In this document: positions 54,209-64,000 of the stretch, one piece after another
Layout: each line of letters begins with the position of its first letter
Numbering within the stretch: the stretch's first letter is position 1
Assembly (NCBI RefSeq): GCF_022539505.1
Contig: NC_061512.1
Coordinates: 250,186,510-250,250,509, forward strand
Direction of reading: 5' to 3'
Source: Lolium rigidum
Taxonomy: Eukaryota; Streptophyta; Magnoliopsida; Poales; Poaceae
DNA length: 64,000 nt
Notes under the pieces: generated by a model
Database searches by the model: none
Told to the model about the DNA's origin: nothing
Seen by the model: the letters and a program-made list of their open reading frames with translations, nothing else
Position numbers and translations under genes: made by a program

Positions 54209-54713
54209 ATGTCCTCGTCGGGAACTCAGAAGGACAGTTTCTTTGAGGACGTCGTCAACCCGTACATGAACGAGCTGAAGATGCACCCCAAAGAGTTGCA
54301 GCTCGTGGATGGAGAGTTGCAGATCAAAGATGTCCGAGGGTCCTAAGGGAGAAGGGAGTTTGGAAGACAGAGTTGGAGAAAGCTGGAACAAGAGGTTTTC
54401 AACTACAAGAAGATGGCTGAGCGTGAAGTGGATATCTTTCACAAGATTGTGTCCGAACTCATTGATGGGCACAAGAAGGAGACTGCAAGGCTGTGGGACG
54501 ATATCTTCTCACTTCACGACACCACCAACAAACTCCAAGCTCAACTCTATGATGTTCATAATCAAAGCTCGTGAGTATGAAAACAGGTTTAAGCGCATAA
54601 GTCATGCTGCTAGTTTCGGTTTCCGGAGACCAAGATGTCTTTTGTTGATGGAGGGCCTCTTCCATGGAAGTCTGATGACGACAAAGATTCACCACCATCA
54701 CCGAAGGAGTAAT
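54209..54713 (+). pseudogene. Env-position ORF of element I, coiled-coil protein
   Basis: It begins MSSSGTQKDSFFEDVVNPYM at 54209 and is followed in changing frames by AEREVDIFHKIVSELIDGHK, ETARLWDDIFSLHDTTNKLQ, REYENRFKRISHAASF and an acidic end DDDKDSPPSPKE before a stop near 54713. It looks like a helical, possibly coiled-coil protein without a signal peptide or membrane segment, so it does not resemble a glycoprotein. At least three frame changes are present. The function of this extra ORF is unknown. Confidence 0.5.
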
Positions 54714-56477
54714 TCATCATCGGTATTGGCATCCCCTTGGTTTGTTCCAAGCTTGGGGGAGTGCCGCGGTATCACATCATCACCACCTTTATCTTTTACT
54801 ATCAAGTAGTGTCATATCATGAGTAGGGAAGTTATCTTATGGAATAGTATGCAATGTGGAAGTATCTCTCTTAGTTAGTTATCTATGTATCCGTTGGTGT
54901 GAGTTATCGTTATGGAATATTAATGAGAAGTCTTATCATTTACTTTTTGCACACCTTATTTTAGTTTGCAATCTCCATTATATGATTACTCTTGACATGA
55001 GTATTGATATCACTTTGGGAGCATCAAGTAAATCTATTTGGTTTTGGCAAACTTAGCATTGGTCAATAGCAACAACATCTTGATGTTTAATAGAAGAGAG
55101 AAATACACTTAGATACATGATCTCTATGCTTAGTATTCTGAAGTTAAAATTGCGTGTGCTTATGAGAAAGATGCATGATTGTTTCTATCATATGTATATT
55201 TGTTTGTTTCCTTCAACCTTTATGCTTGCTATCAAACCTTGCTAGCCAAAGACCTGTATCGAGAGGGAATGCTTCTCATACATCCATAACCTTAGACCAA
55301 ACCTATGCCATTTGTGTCCACCATACCTACCTACTACATTGTATTTTCTGCCATTCCAAGTAAATACTTCATGTGCTACCTTTAAATTATTCAAACTACT
55401 ACTCCTTATTTGTGTCAATGTTCTATAGCTCATGAGGAAGTATGTGGTGTTTTATCTTTCAATCTTGTTGGGCGGACTTTCACCAATGGACTAGCGGCAC
55501 ATCCGCTATCCAATAATTTTGCAATAAGAGCTGGCAACGGGGTTCCCAGCCCCAATTAATAAACTTTCATTAATAATTCTCTTCACATGTTTTGCTCTGA
55601 GTTATCAGTAAGCAACTTAATTTTGCAATAGACACTCCTCCATGGTATGTGAATGTTGGAAGGCACCCGAGGATTCGGTTAGCCATGGATTGAGAAAGCC
55701 AAGGTTGGGGGGGAGTGTCATCCTTAATAAAACTAAAATACATGTGTAAATAAAAGAGAAGGGGGATGATCTACCTTGCTGGTAGAGATGCCGTCCCTCA
55801 TGGGAGCCGCTCTTTGAAGGTTCGTTTGGCAAGGGGGTTAGAGTACCCGCTACCAGTCGTTGACAACAACAAACACCCCTCAAAACTTAACTTTTATGCT
55901 CTTTATATGATTTCAAAACTTGAAAAGCTCTGGCACATGATTTAATCCCTGCTTCCCTCTGCGAAGGGCCTATCTTTTACTTTTATGTTGAGTCAGTAAA
56001 CCTATTTCCCTCTATCTTAAGCAAGCAATTGAGTTGTTGTGAACCAATCATTTATGCTATGATTCAGTTAATCATGTCTTTTATACTTTCTTGTTTAGTA
56101 CCAATTTTATCTGAATGAATATGACTTTGAAGCCATCAATGATTATGAAGAGATTGTTATGCTTAAATATGAAGGCTCAGCTATAAAACCTAATATGAGA
56201 GCTTTGTTTAGAAGTACGATCCGTTAGCAGTTCTCTGACCAAGAACAAAGTTTGCCATCACCAATTATGATTTCTTATGCACCTTTACTTGTGATTTCTC
56301 TTTACCTATTTCAAGATGAGTTATATGAGGAAGTTGTTTACTAGAATGTCTTGTGTGAATGAATATGATGCTTCTTGTCCGTATTTTATTTATCGACTCT
56401 TCACTCCATAAACATGTGGTCTTGTTTATCGAGCTCGGCTTCGCTTGGGGACAAGCGAGGTCTAAGCTTGGGGGAGT
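54714..56477 (+). other. 3' non-coding region of element I with a conserved hairpin
   Basis: AT-rich, no credible ORF. The stretch at about 55230-55560 is colinear with C 17150-17460. The hairpin GACACTCCTCC (55631-55641) with GGGGGAGTGTC (55709-55719) includes one T-G pair. It ends with polypurine tract AAGCTTGGGGGAG at 56465-56477. Confidence 0.7.
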
Positions 56478-57995
56478 TGATACGTCCAATTTGCATCACT
56501 ATTTTGTATCATAATTTGCTCGTTATTCATTGATATATTTCATATTGGGGCACAATACTTATGTTATTTCATCTATTTTGCATGTTTCATCATCATTGGA
56601 GGATTAAGCACCGGAGCCGAGATTCTAGCTGGAAAAAGCACCGTCGAACGCAATATTTCGGAAGATCAAGCGTGGAAGGGAATTTCACGTAAATTCCTAT
56701 TTTTCCGGATGACGGAGGGAGCCGGAAGGGGGAGCGAGAGAGGAGCCAAGGTGGGCCCGGACCCTAGGGTGGCGCGGCCCATGGCCCGGCCGCGCCACCA
56801 TGTGGTGCAGGGGGCCCACGACCCCTTTCGCCTCCTTTTCTTCGCGTACTCCTTCGTCCCGAAAACCTAAGCCACGAGAGAGGACCTCACGAAGGGTTAC
56901 GGCCGCCCTGCGGGGCGGAGAACACCGAGAGAGAAAGAGCTCTCCGGCGGGCGGGAATCCGCCGGGGAAATTCCCTCCCGGAGGGGGAAATCGACGCCAT
57001 CGCCATCGTCATCGAGCGGGACATCATCTCCATCATCATCATCATCATCTCCACCATCTACACCGCCATCACCATCGCTGCACCTCGTCACCGCTGTAAC
57101 AATTCGGGTTAAATCTTGATTGTTTGATAGGGGAAACTCTCCCGGTGTTATTCTATACTTGTTGTAGATGCTATTGAGTGAAACCATTGAACCAAGGTTT
57201 ATGTTCAGATTGTTATTCATCATCATATCACCTCTGATTGTATTCCATATGATGTCTCGTGAGTAGTTCGTTTAGTTCTTGAGGACATGGGTGAAGTCTA
57301 AATGCTAGTAGTGAATTATGGTTGAGTAATATTCAATGTTATGATATTTAAGTTGTGGTGTCATTCTTCTAGTGGTGTCGTGTGAACATCGACTACACGA
57401 CACTTCACCATTTATGGGCCTAGGGGAGTGCATCTTGTATTCGGTTGCTAATTGCGGGGTTGCCGGAGTGACGAAACCTAAGCCCCCGTTAGTATATCGA
57501 TGCGGGGAGGGATCGCGGGATCTCGGAGTTTAAGGGCTGTGGTTAGATTCATCTTAATTACTTTCTTGTAGTTGCGGATGCTTGCAAGGGGTATAATCAC
57601 AAGTATGTATTAGTCCTAGGAAGGGCGGTGCATTAGCATAGGTTCACCCGCACAACACTTATCAAAACAATGAAGATTATTAAACCACATGAAGCGAAAG
57701 TACTAGACTAAAATCCCCGTGTGTCCTCGGGAACGTTTGGTCATTATAAGTAAACAAACCGGCTTGTCCTTTGTGCTAAAAAGGATTGGGCCACTCGCTG
57801 CAATTATTTCTCTCGCATTTTACTTACTCGTACTTTATTCATCTGTTACATCAAAACCCCTTGAATACTTGTTTGTGAGCATTTACATTGAATCCTTCAT
57901 CGAAACTGCTGCCAACACCTTCTGCTCCTCGTTAGGATCGACATTCTTACTTATCGAAGATACTACGATACACCCCCTATACTTGTGGGTCATCA
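56478..57995 (+). repeat. 3' LTR of element I
   Basis: 1518 bp, same ends as the 5' LTR. The hairpin is at 56769-56798. It is followed by the second GGCAT. Many positions that read CAG or CTG in the 5' LTR read CGG, CGA or similar here, and a few are reversed. Confidence 0.92.
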
Positions 57996-60143
57996 GGCAT
58001 CCCCTTCTTCATCAACAACTTATCATGTCATCTCTAGTGAAACTATATTTTAATTCTTTCACATCTTATGTGCTTTACTTGGAGCGTCTGTGTGTTTTTA
58101 TTTTTGTTTGTGTTTGAGTAAATTCGGATCTCAACATGCTTGTGTGGGAGAGAGACACACTCCGCTTTTTCATTTGAACACTTGTGTTCTTCGTTTTACT
58201 TTAATATTCATGGCGAAAGCTGAAAGCCTCAGCATTGATTGTTATTTGGTTGGAAACAGAAAATGCTTCATATGGTAATTGGTATATTATCTTGAATAAT
58301 TTGATACTTGGCAATTATTTTGAGCTCTCAAGTAGATCATGTTTAAGCTCTTGCATCATGTAGTTTAAATCTATTAGTGGAGAACTACCGTAGAGCTTGT
58401 TGAAATTTGGATTGCATGATTGGTCTCTCTAAGGTCTAGATATTTTCTGGTAAAAGTGTTTGAACAACAAGGAAGACAGTGTAGAGTCTTATAATGCTTG
58501 CAATATGTTCTTGTGTAAGTTTTGTTGTACCGGTTTATACTTGTGTTTGCTTCAAAGAACCTTGCTAGCCAAAGCCTTGTACTGAGAAGGAATGCTTCTC
58601 GTGCATCCAAAAACCTTGAGCCAAAACCTATGCCATTTGTGCCACCATAACTACCTACTATGTGGTATTTTTCTGCCATTCCAAAGTAAATTGCTTGCGT
58701 GCTACCTTTAAAAAATCCATTCCTTGTTTTTGCAATACATAGCTCATGGGAAAGTAGCCTAAAAAACTATAGTGATAATGAATATGTCGCTTATGTATCT
58801 TAGTTCTTATAAGTTGATTGTTGAGCGGTAACCATGTTATCTGGGGACTCCATCAACCTGTCACACCTTTGTTGAATATCATGTGAGTTGCTATGCATGT
58901 TCGTCTTGTCTGAAGTAAGGGAGATTCGCCATGAGTTAAATGGTTTGAGTATGCATATTGTTAGAGAAGAACATTGGGCCGCCAACCAAAGCCATGTATC
59001 ATGGTGGAAGTTTCAGCTTGGACATTAATCCTCAGAATTTCTTATGAGAATATTATTTGTTGTTGAATGCATAAAGCATAAAAGAGGAGTCCATTATCTG
59101 TTTTCTATGTTGTCCCGGTATGGATGTCCTCAAGTTGAGATCTATCAAAATCGAGAAATCAAATGCGATTTATCTCCTTGGACCCTTGTACAGGTGGCAT
59201 AGAGGTACCCCTTTGTGACACTTGGTTGAAATATATGTAATGCGATGATAATCCATGGAAATCCGAGATAATTAGGACAAGGTGCGGGCACTATTAGTAT
59301 TCGATGCATGAGGCTTGTAACTTATAGGAAGTTTTATGCATAACCCATATGAATTATTACTACTGTTGACACAATTGTTTCCATGTTTTCAAAATAAAAA
59401 GCTCTAGCACATGAGTAATCCCTGCTTCCCTCTGCGAAGGGCCTTTCTTTTACTTTATGTTGAGTCAGTTTACCTACTTCTTTCTATCTTAGAAGCAAGC
59501 ACTTGTGTCAACTGTGTGCACTGATTCTTACATGCTTACTTATTGCACTTGTTATATTGCTTTATGTTGACAACTATCCATGAGATATACATGTTACAAG
59601 TTGAAAGCAATTGCTGAAACTTAAATCTTCCTTTGTGTTGCTTCAAAGCCTCTTATTAAGAATCTATTGCTTTATGAGTTAACTCTTATGCAAGACTTTT
59701 TGATGCTTGTCTTGAAAGTACTATTCATGAAAAGTTTTTGCTATATGATTTAGTTGTTTAGTCATCATCTTTTTGTTAGCAAACTATAGACCATTGCTTT
59801 GAGTCACTTCATTCATCTCATATGCTTTACAATAGTATTGATCAAGATTATGTTGGTAGCATGTCACTTCAGAAATTATTCTTTTTATCGTTTACCTACT
59901 CGAGGGTGAGTAGGAACTAAGCTTGGGGATGCTTGATATGTCTCCAACGTATCTATAATTTCTGATGTTTCATGCTAGTTTTATGACAATACCTACATGT
60001 TTTGCTCACACTTTATAATGTTTTTATGCATTTTCCGGGACTAACCTATTAACAAGATGTCGAAGTGCCAGTTCATGTTTTCTGCTGTTTTTGGTTCCAG
60101 AAAAGCTGTTCGGGCAATATTCTCGGAATTCGACGAAACAAAA
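57996..60143 (+). mobile_element. Element G, right part with truncated 3' LTR
   Basis: Continuation of G after I: non-coding 3' region (57996-59933) ending in polypurine tract AAGCTTGGGGATGC, then the first 210 bp of the 3' LTR (59934-60143, TGATATGTCTCCAACG). The region at about 58790-59300 matches E's replacement module. H interrupts the LTR at 60144. Confidence 0.85.
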
Positions 60144-60854
60144 TGTCGTCGTGGTGAACGAGCAGATGCCATGGGATGGCTTATGTTGGGGCCGAATGGA
60201 CGCTAGAGGATTCGGGGGAGGGTTTGTGACTAGAAGGACGAACTTCCGGATGCTTTCCTCAAGAACCCGGCCAAGACCGGAGGTAGAAGAAGAAAGACAC
60301 AAGGACGAACTCGCTCTAGATCACCATGTTCATTGATCTCAAGACGGGTTACGAGGTTGTTCTCTCTTATGTGGATCGCGCGTATGAAAGAGGCTGCCCC
60401 CTCTCCTTATATAGGGGAGAGGGTGGCTTACAGAACAAGAAACCCTAATGGGATCTTTGACTAGACAAACTACTTTACAAAGATACTTTATAAAGCTACT
60501 TTAATCACAGATGACGCCGGGGTCTTCTTTAAACATGAAGGATGACGTCCTCCGGCTTCTTTGACCGTCATCCTCCTCCTTGTCCTCTAGTCTTCGTTTA
60601 AAGCTACTTTGCTTAGCTCATCCTTGTCTTTTAGCTCTGACGGATTCTTTGACCGGTCGGCCGGCATGTTCCTCCTTCCGGAGCGCCGGTGTCTTTCCTT
60701 CCTGGTTCCGGTATACCCCTCTTGGGGATACCGGCCTAGCTTCACTTAGCCAAACTCTATTTTCTTATTCCGGCATGAACATTAAACCGGTATCCTGAAG
60801 GGTGAGACCATCCGGTATGACATATCTTTGGCATACGGGGGTCATCCCCCAACA
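60144..60854 (-). repeat. 3' LTR of element H
   Basis: 711 bp. On the minus strand it starts TGTTGGGGGATGACC at 60854 and ends CACGACGACA at 60144. A TATATAAGGAGAGG box lies at about 60407-60414. It is clearly closer to D-left's LTR than D-right's LTR is. Confidence 0.85.
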
Positions 60855-61328
60855 TTAGTCCCCGAAGGCTGGTATAGTCGACGGATTCTATCCAACGAGA
60901 CCATGCCGGGTTCCCACGTTCTTTTATACCGGTTTAATTTATCCGGCGTTCAACTTGGCTCCGGCATCTTAGCCCGAACTCATGCCCTCTTTCTTCGCAA
61001 GGCATTCTCCGGCAGCTTATTGTCCGGCATCTTGGTCATTAAACACTTCCTCGGCGAAGTCGAGAATATATCGGGCCCCGCGCTCGACAGAGACATGCGC
61101 ACTGTGACTGTCGTGACAGTGTCAGTAGTCACTTCCGTTCGGCTTCCGCGCGCGCATTTATTGGGCCGCACCGGATCCCAATCACCATTCCGGATCCTGT
61201 GTGCCTCCGTGTGGCTCCTTTTCTTCCGCGCGTGTATCTTTGCGCCACGTGGCCACACGCGAGGCGAACCGTCTCGGCCCACGGCCGAACCGCTACGGTT
61301 CGGCGGTTTTCGGCCCACTTCTTTTCTT

Positions 61329-61334
61329 TATAAG
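61329..61334 (+). promoter_or_regulatory. TATA-like box of the H antisense gene
   Basis: TATAAG preceded by CGGTTTTCGGCCCAC about 20 bases upstream, the same block found before the D-right box. It is about 480 bases before the ATG at 61814. Confidence 0.6.
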
Positions 61335-61813
61335 GGCAAAACCGCCCCTTCTCCTTCTTCTTCTTCGCATTCTCCACTTCCTTGCGCTCCGCCGTTCTTC
61401 GCTCGCACGCCTCCGCCGCTCCTTCGCTCGAGTTTCGCCGCCCGGCCAACTCTTCCGAACGCGCCGCCGGACGCCGCCGGACTTCTCCGCGGGAAAAACT
61501 TCCGCGGCGCTTCCTTCTCCGCCGCGGCATTGGAGCTTCTCCGAGTTCGTCCTCACCTCGCCGTCGCCGGACCTCTCCATCTGCAGCGAGCTCGTTCCGA
61601 CGCCGGCGGTTACTCCCCTGAGCGACTCTGCCGCCCCTGGTTAGTCCTTTTTTCCATCTTCTGCTCTTTTACTCGCAGTTCGGATCTTAAGTGGTAAGCT
61701 TATTTATTCTTTCCTTTTCTTTGCCTTTTCTGTTCTTCGTAGATCTTCTCGCGTGGGTAGTTTTTTGGGAATCTGTTTCTTCGAGTAGATACCAAAGACC
61801 CTCTTGAATCCGG

Positions 61814-64000
61814 ATGTCTTCCGAACAATACGCTTCCTCCTCTTCCTCCGGTAACCCGGAAGATCCCGCATCCGACGGGGTCGAGCGCAGAACTCGCGCG
61901 GACGGAAGCCGAGAACCCCCAAGAACAAGATGCCGGAAGCTCCAGCCAAGCTTCCGGCACCGATCTTTCCGAGGTCACCCGCGGAGCTCGGATGGGCTCT
62001 AGCGTGAGTGAGTACGAAATCGGCCGGTTATACCGGTCCCGGAGGATTCCGGAAGGAGTTTCCTGCCGGATTCCTGGTGACGAGATTGAGCCGAAGCTTG
62101 AACCCGGCGAACGAGTTGTCTTTCTCGCTCACTTCGAGCGCGGCTTCGGCCTCCCCGTCTCTTCTTTTTTCCGGAATTTCCTCGACTTCTACAAACTCCA
62201 ACCTCACCATCTTCCTGGCAATGCCATTTTCTATCTTTCTTGCTATGCCACCTTCATGGAGGCTTACATCGGCATTCGTCCCACTCGCGAGACGTTTGCT
62301 CGATTCTTTGCCCTTCGGATTAATTCCGTTCAGGGCGTAGATATTCCTCCTCCTAAACCTCCCGTACAATGCGGGTCTTGCATCATCGGCTCCCGTCAAG
62401 GGAGCCCCTTTTTCAAGTTTTCCGGTCTCGAGTCATGCCGGTTATGGCAAGGGACCTTCTTCTATGTTAGGAACACCGGCGCCGCGGATCTCATAGATCT
62501 GCCTCCTTTTGATCCGGCGCCGCCCACCAAAACTAGCTGGAGCTATAATCCGAAGGAGTCTCACAACGAGACAAACCGGATCATACGCTTCATGAAACGA
62601 CGAGATGAAGGACACCGGCCTCTGTTCCGACGACATCGTCCGCACCTTCATCTCGCGCCGGGTGCTTCCTCTCCAGCGCCGCTCCCACAAGATGTGCGAG
62701 ATGTATGGCCCTGGTGATCCTACCAAGATCACCGGGCATCCTCTCAGCAAGAAGGACGTTGTCCTTAAGGCCAGGCAGATCTGCCAAACCTCCATGCCGG
62801 AAGAGTGGGAATGGGGCCTCCGGCCTCTTAGCTCTACTAACCCTCCGACCCAAGAAGTAAGCAATTACGCAACTCGGGTCGGTTTATCAGTACCTTTTAT
62901 CGCGACTAACCTCCTTCTCTCTCTTTTATTTTTTCAGGCCAAGGACCGTTTCCCCGGCATCGAATCCGACAGGCGCGGCCGTTGCCGGAAGCGCGGTCTC
63001 GACAAGTTCGATCCCGACCCCGTCATATTTTGGAAGGACTTGAAGATGGGCCGGACTCCAGCCGCGCGTCTTGGCAAGACTCCGCCGGAACCTTCCGGTT
63101 CGTCCGATGAACTGACCATGCTTGAGGTAGCTTTTCTTTCATTCCTCTCATATTCTTTTGCTATTGTCCTTCTGTAGATGCGCCCTCCGCCAACCTCGAC
63201 CCACAGGTCCACGAGCGCGTGACGCCGCTGCAGGCCGAGGCCGGCAAAGAGTTTGTGGACAAACTCATGGCCCAGGAACTCAAGGCCCAGGGCAAGAAGA
63301 ATGAGACCCCGGCCTCCGATGCCGGCTCAAGCCAAGGACCCTCCGCCAAACGCTTCAGGACCGAGCCCGTTGCGGGCAAGGTCGTTGCCATGAGCGAGCG
63401 CAAGCGGATGCCGACGGCCACCGGGTAAGCTTCTCCTCGTGCTTGTTCCATTTCCACCAAGTTCTTTTTCGGTTGCTTTTTCTCAATCTTTCTTTCTTTT
63501 TTCTCTTTCAGCCCCGCGCTTAAGCTTGGCGCCGAGGCACGAGGGCCCTGCCGGCTCGGCCGGGACCTCGACTCCTCCTCACTCTAGTCCGGCACCATGC
63601 GGGTGCCGGCTACACCTCTGCCTCCCCTGCGGGGGGCACAACAAGTTCGGGGCGCGCGGCCCCTACACCGCCGGATCCCGCGCGGAGGAGGACTTCGCTC
63701 CCCTCCAGAGACCCAAGACACCGGCGCCAGCAACATGGGCGCCGGCAAAGAACCTGCCGGGCGGGCGGAAACTTCTGTTCCTCCCGTCCCTGAGAAGAAA
63801 AAGAGGAAGAAGACCTCTTCCCGGACCGGGCCGGAAGCTTCCGCGCCTGAGACTTCTGCACCGCCGCCGCCACCGGAAACCTCCGCTCCTGAGGCAACCG
63901 GGCCTATGCCAACGCCTCCATCGACTCAAGGAGCTCCCGCGACCGCGCCCAAGCCGCCGCCAGCGTCCCTCAAGATCACCGACTATCTGAAGCCGGGGCG
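61814..64000 (+). pseudogene. Antisense gene of element H: PF04195-like domain, first four exons
   Basis: Plus-strand gene starting MSSEQYASSSSSGN. Exon 1 (61814-62856) encodes the same domain as D-right: SRRIPEGVSCRIPGDEIEP, FGLPVSSFFRNFLDFYKLQP and YIGIRPTRETFARFFALR. It has frame changes near 61880 and 62600. Intron 62857-62937 (GTAAGC to TTTTTTCAG); exon 62938-63126; intron 63127-63177 (GTAGCT to CTGTAG); exon 63178-63424; intron 63425-63511 (GTAAGC to CTTTCAG); exon 4 from 63512, Pro/Ala rich with several frames. Intron positions match D-right exactly. The coiled-coil exons lie beyond the window. Confidence 0.7.

Larger units (their letters stand above)
47518..57995 (+). mobile_element. 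Complete Athila-like Ty3/gypsy element I (autonomous type)
   Basis: 10,478 bp, plus orientation, flanked by a perfect GGCAT target duplication (47513-47517 and 57996-58000). It has two LTRs of about 1.5 kb, a tRNA-Asp-type primer-binding site, gag, protease, RT, RNase H, integrase, a downstream ORF in the env position, and a polypurine tract (AAGCTTGGGGGAG). The youngest insertion visible, since nothing interrupts it. Frame changes in gag-pol coincide with CAG/CTG sites (see finding), so it may be more intact than the assembly shows. Confidence 0.92.
60144..64000 (-). mobile_element. Tat-lineage element H, 3' portion
   Basis: Minus-oriented D-family element inserted in G's 3' LTR. The 3' LTR (60144-60854) is preceded on the minus strand by CTTCGGGGACTAA, as in D-right. 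The internal part carries the antisense gene on the plus strand. Pol and the 5' LTR lie beyond 64000. Left target flank is CAAAA (60139-60143). Confidence 0.85.

Overview
The window looks like nuclear intergenic DNA of a large-genome pooid grass (Triticeae, Aveneae or Poeae; I cannot separate these by eye). I found no host gene, rRNA, tRNA or CRISPR array. Nearly every base belongs to nested LTR retrotransposons of three kinds: Ty3/gypsy Tat-lineage elements (A, B, K, D-left, D-right, J, H), Athila-like Ty3/gypsy elements plus related elements without gag-pol (I autonomous; C, E, G apparently non-autonomous), and one BARE/Angela-like Ty1/copia element (F). One non-LTR-type retroposon sits inside B. 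A run of exactly 100 N at 20916-21015 is an assembly gap.

Layout, left to right. 1-4644: 3' part of Tat element A (+), with its antisense gene on the minus strand and its 3' LTR. 4791-12960: Tat element B (-), with 3' LTR, an antisense gene (+), a broken pol, and a 644-bp retroposon in its second RNase H. 12961-13345: LTR and start of the primer-binding site of Tat element K (+). 13346-18829: non-autonomous element C (+), inserted in K's primer-binding site. 18830-20915: 5' LTR, primer-binding site and 5' internal part of D-left (+), inserted in C's 3' LTR. After the gap, 21016-27667: 3' part of D-right (+). 27668-28428 and 32653-36358: copia element F (-), interrupted by E (28429-32652, -) with a perfect ATCAT target duplication. 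36359-44331: Tat element J (+), whose LTR is entered by F. 44332-47517 and 57996-60143: non-autonomous element G (+), inserted in J's antisense gene. 47518-57995: complete Athila-like element I (+), inserted in G with a perfect GGCAT duplication. 60144-64000: Tat element H (-), inserted in G's 3' LTR.

How the parts work together. I encodes gag, protease, RT, RNase H and integrase, plus a small ORF in the env position. C, E and G lack gag-pol. C shares part of its 3' internal region with I, including a covarying hairpin, so I-type proteins may mobilise C-type elements. Each Tat element with a visible 3' internal region carries, between pol and the 3' LTR, a multi-exon gene on the opposite strand. 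Its N-terminus is a PF04195-like ('putative gypsy type transposon') domain, followed by low-complexity and coiled-coil exons. In A, B, D-right and H this gene has its own TATA-like box, and in D-right and H the introns sit at the same positions.

A technical pattern affects interpretation. Most frame changes I can localise in element I, and most differences between paired LTR copies of I, E and C, fall on CAG or CTG trinucleotides, often as CAG/CGAG or CTG/CTTG. This looks like systematic base-calling error at CHG-methylated sites rather than normal decay. Many 'pseudogene' labels here may therefore be too harsh.
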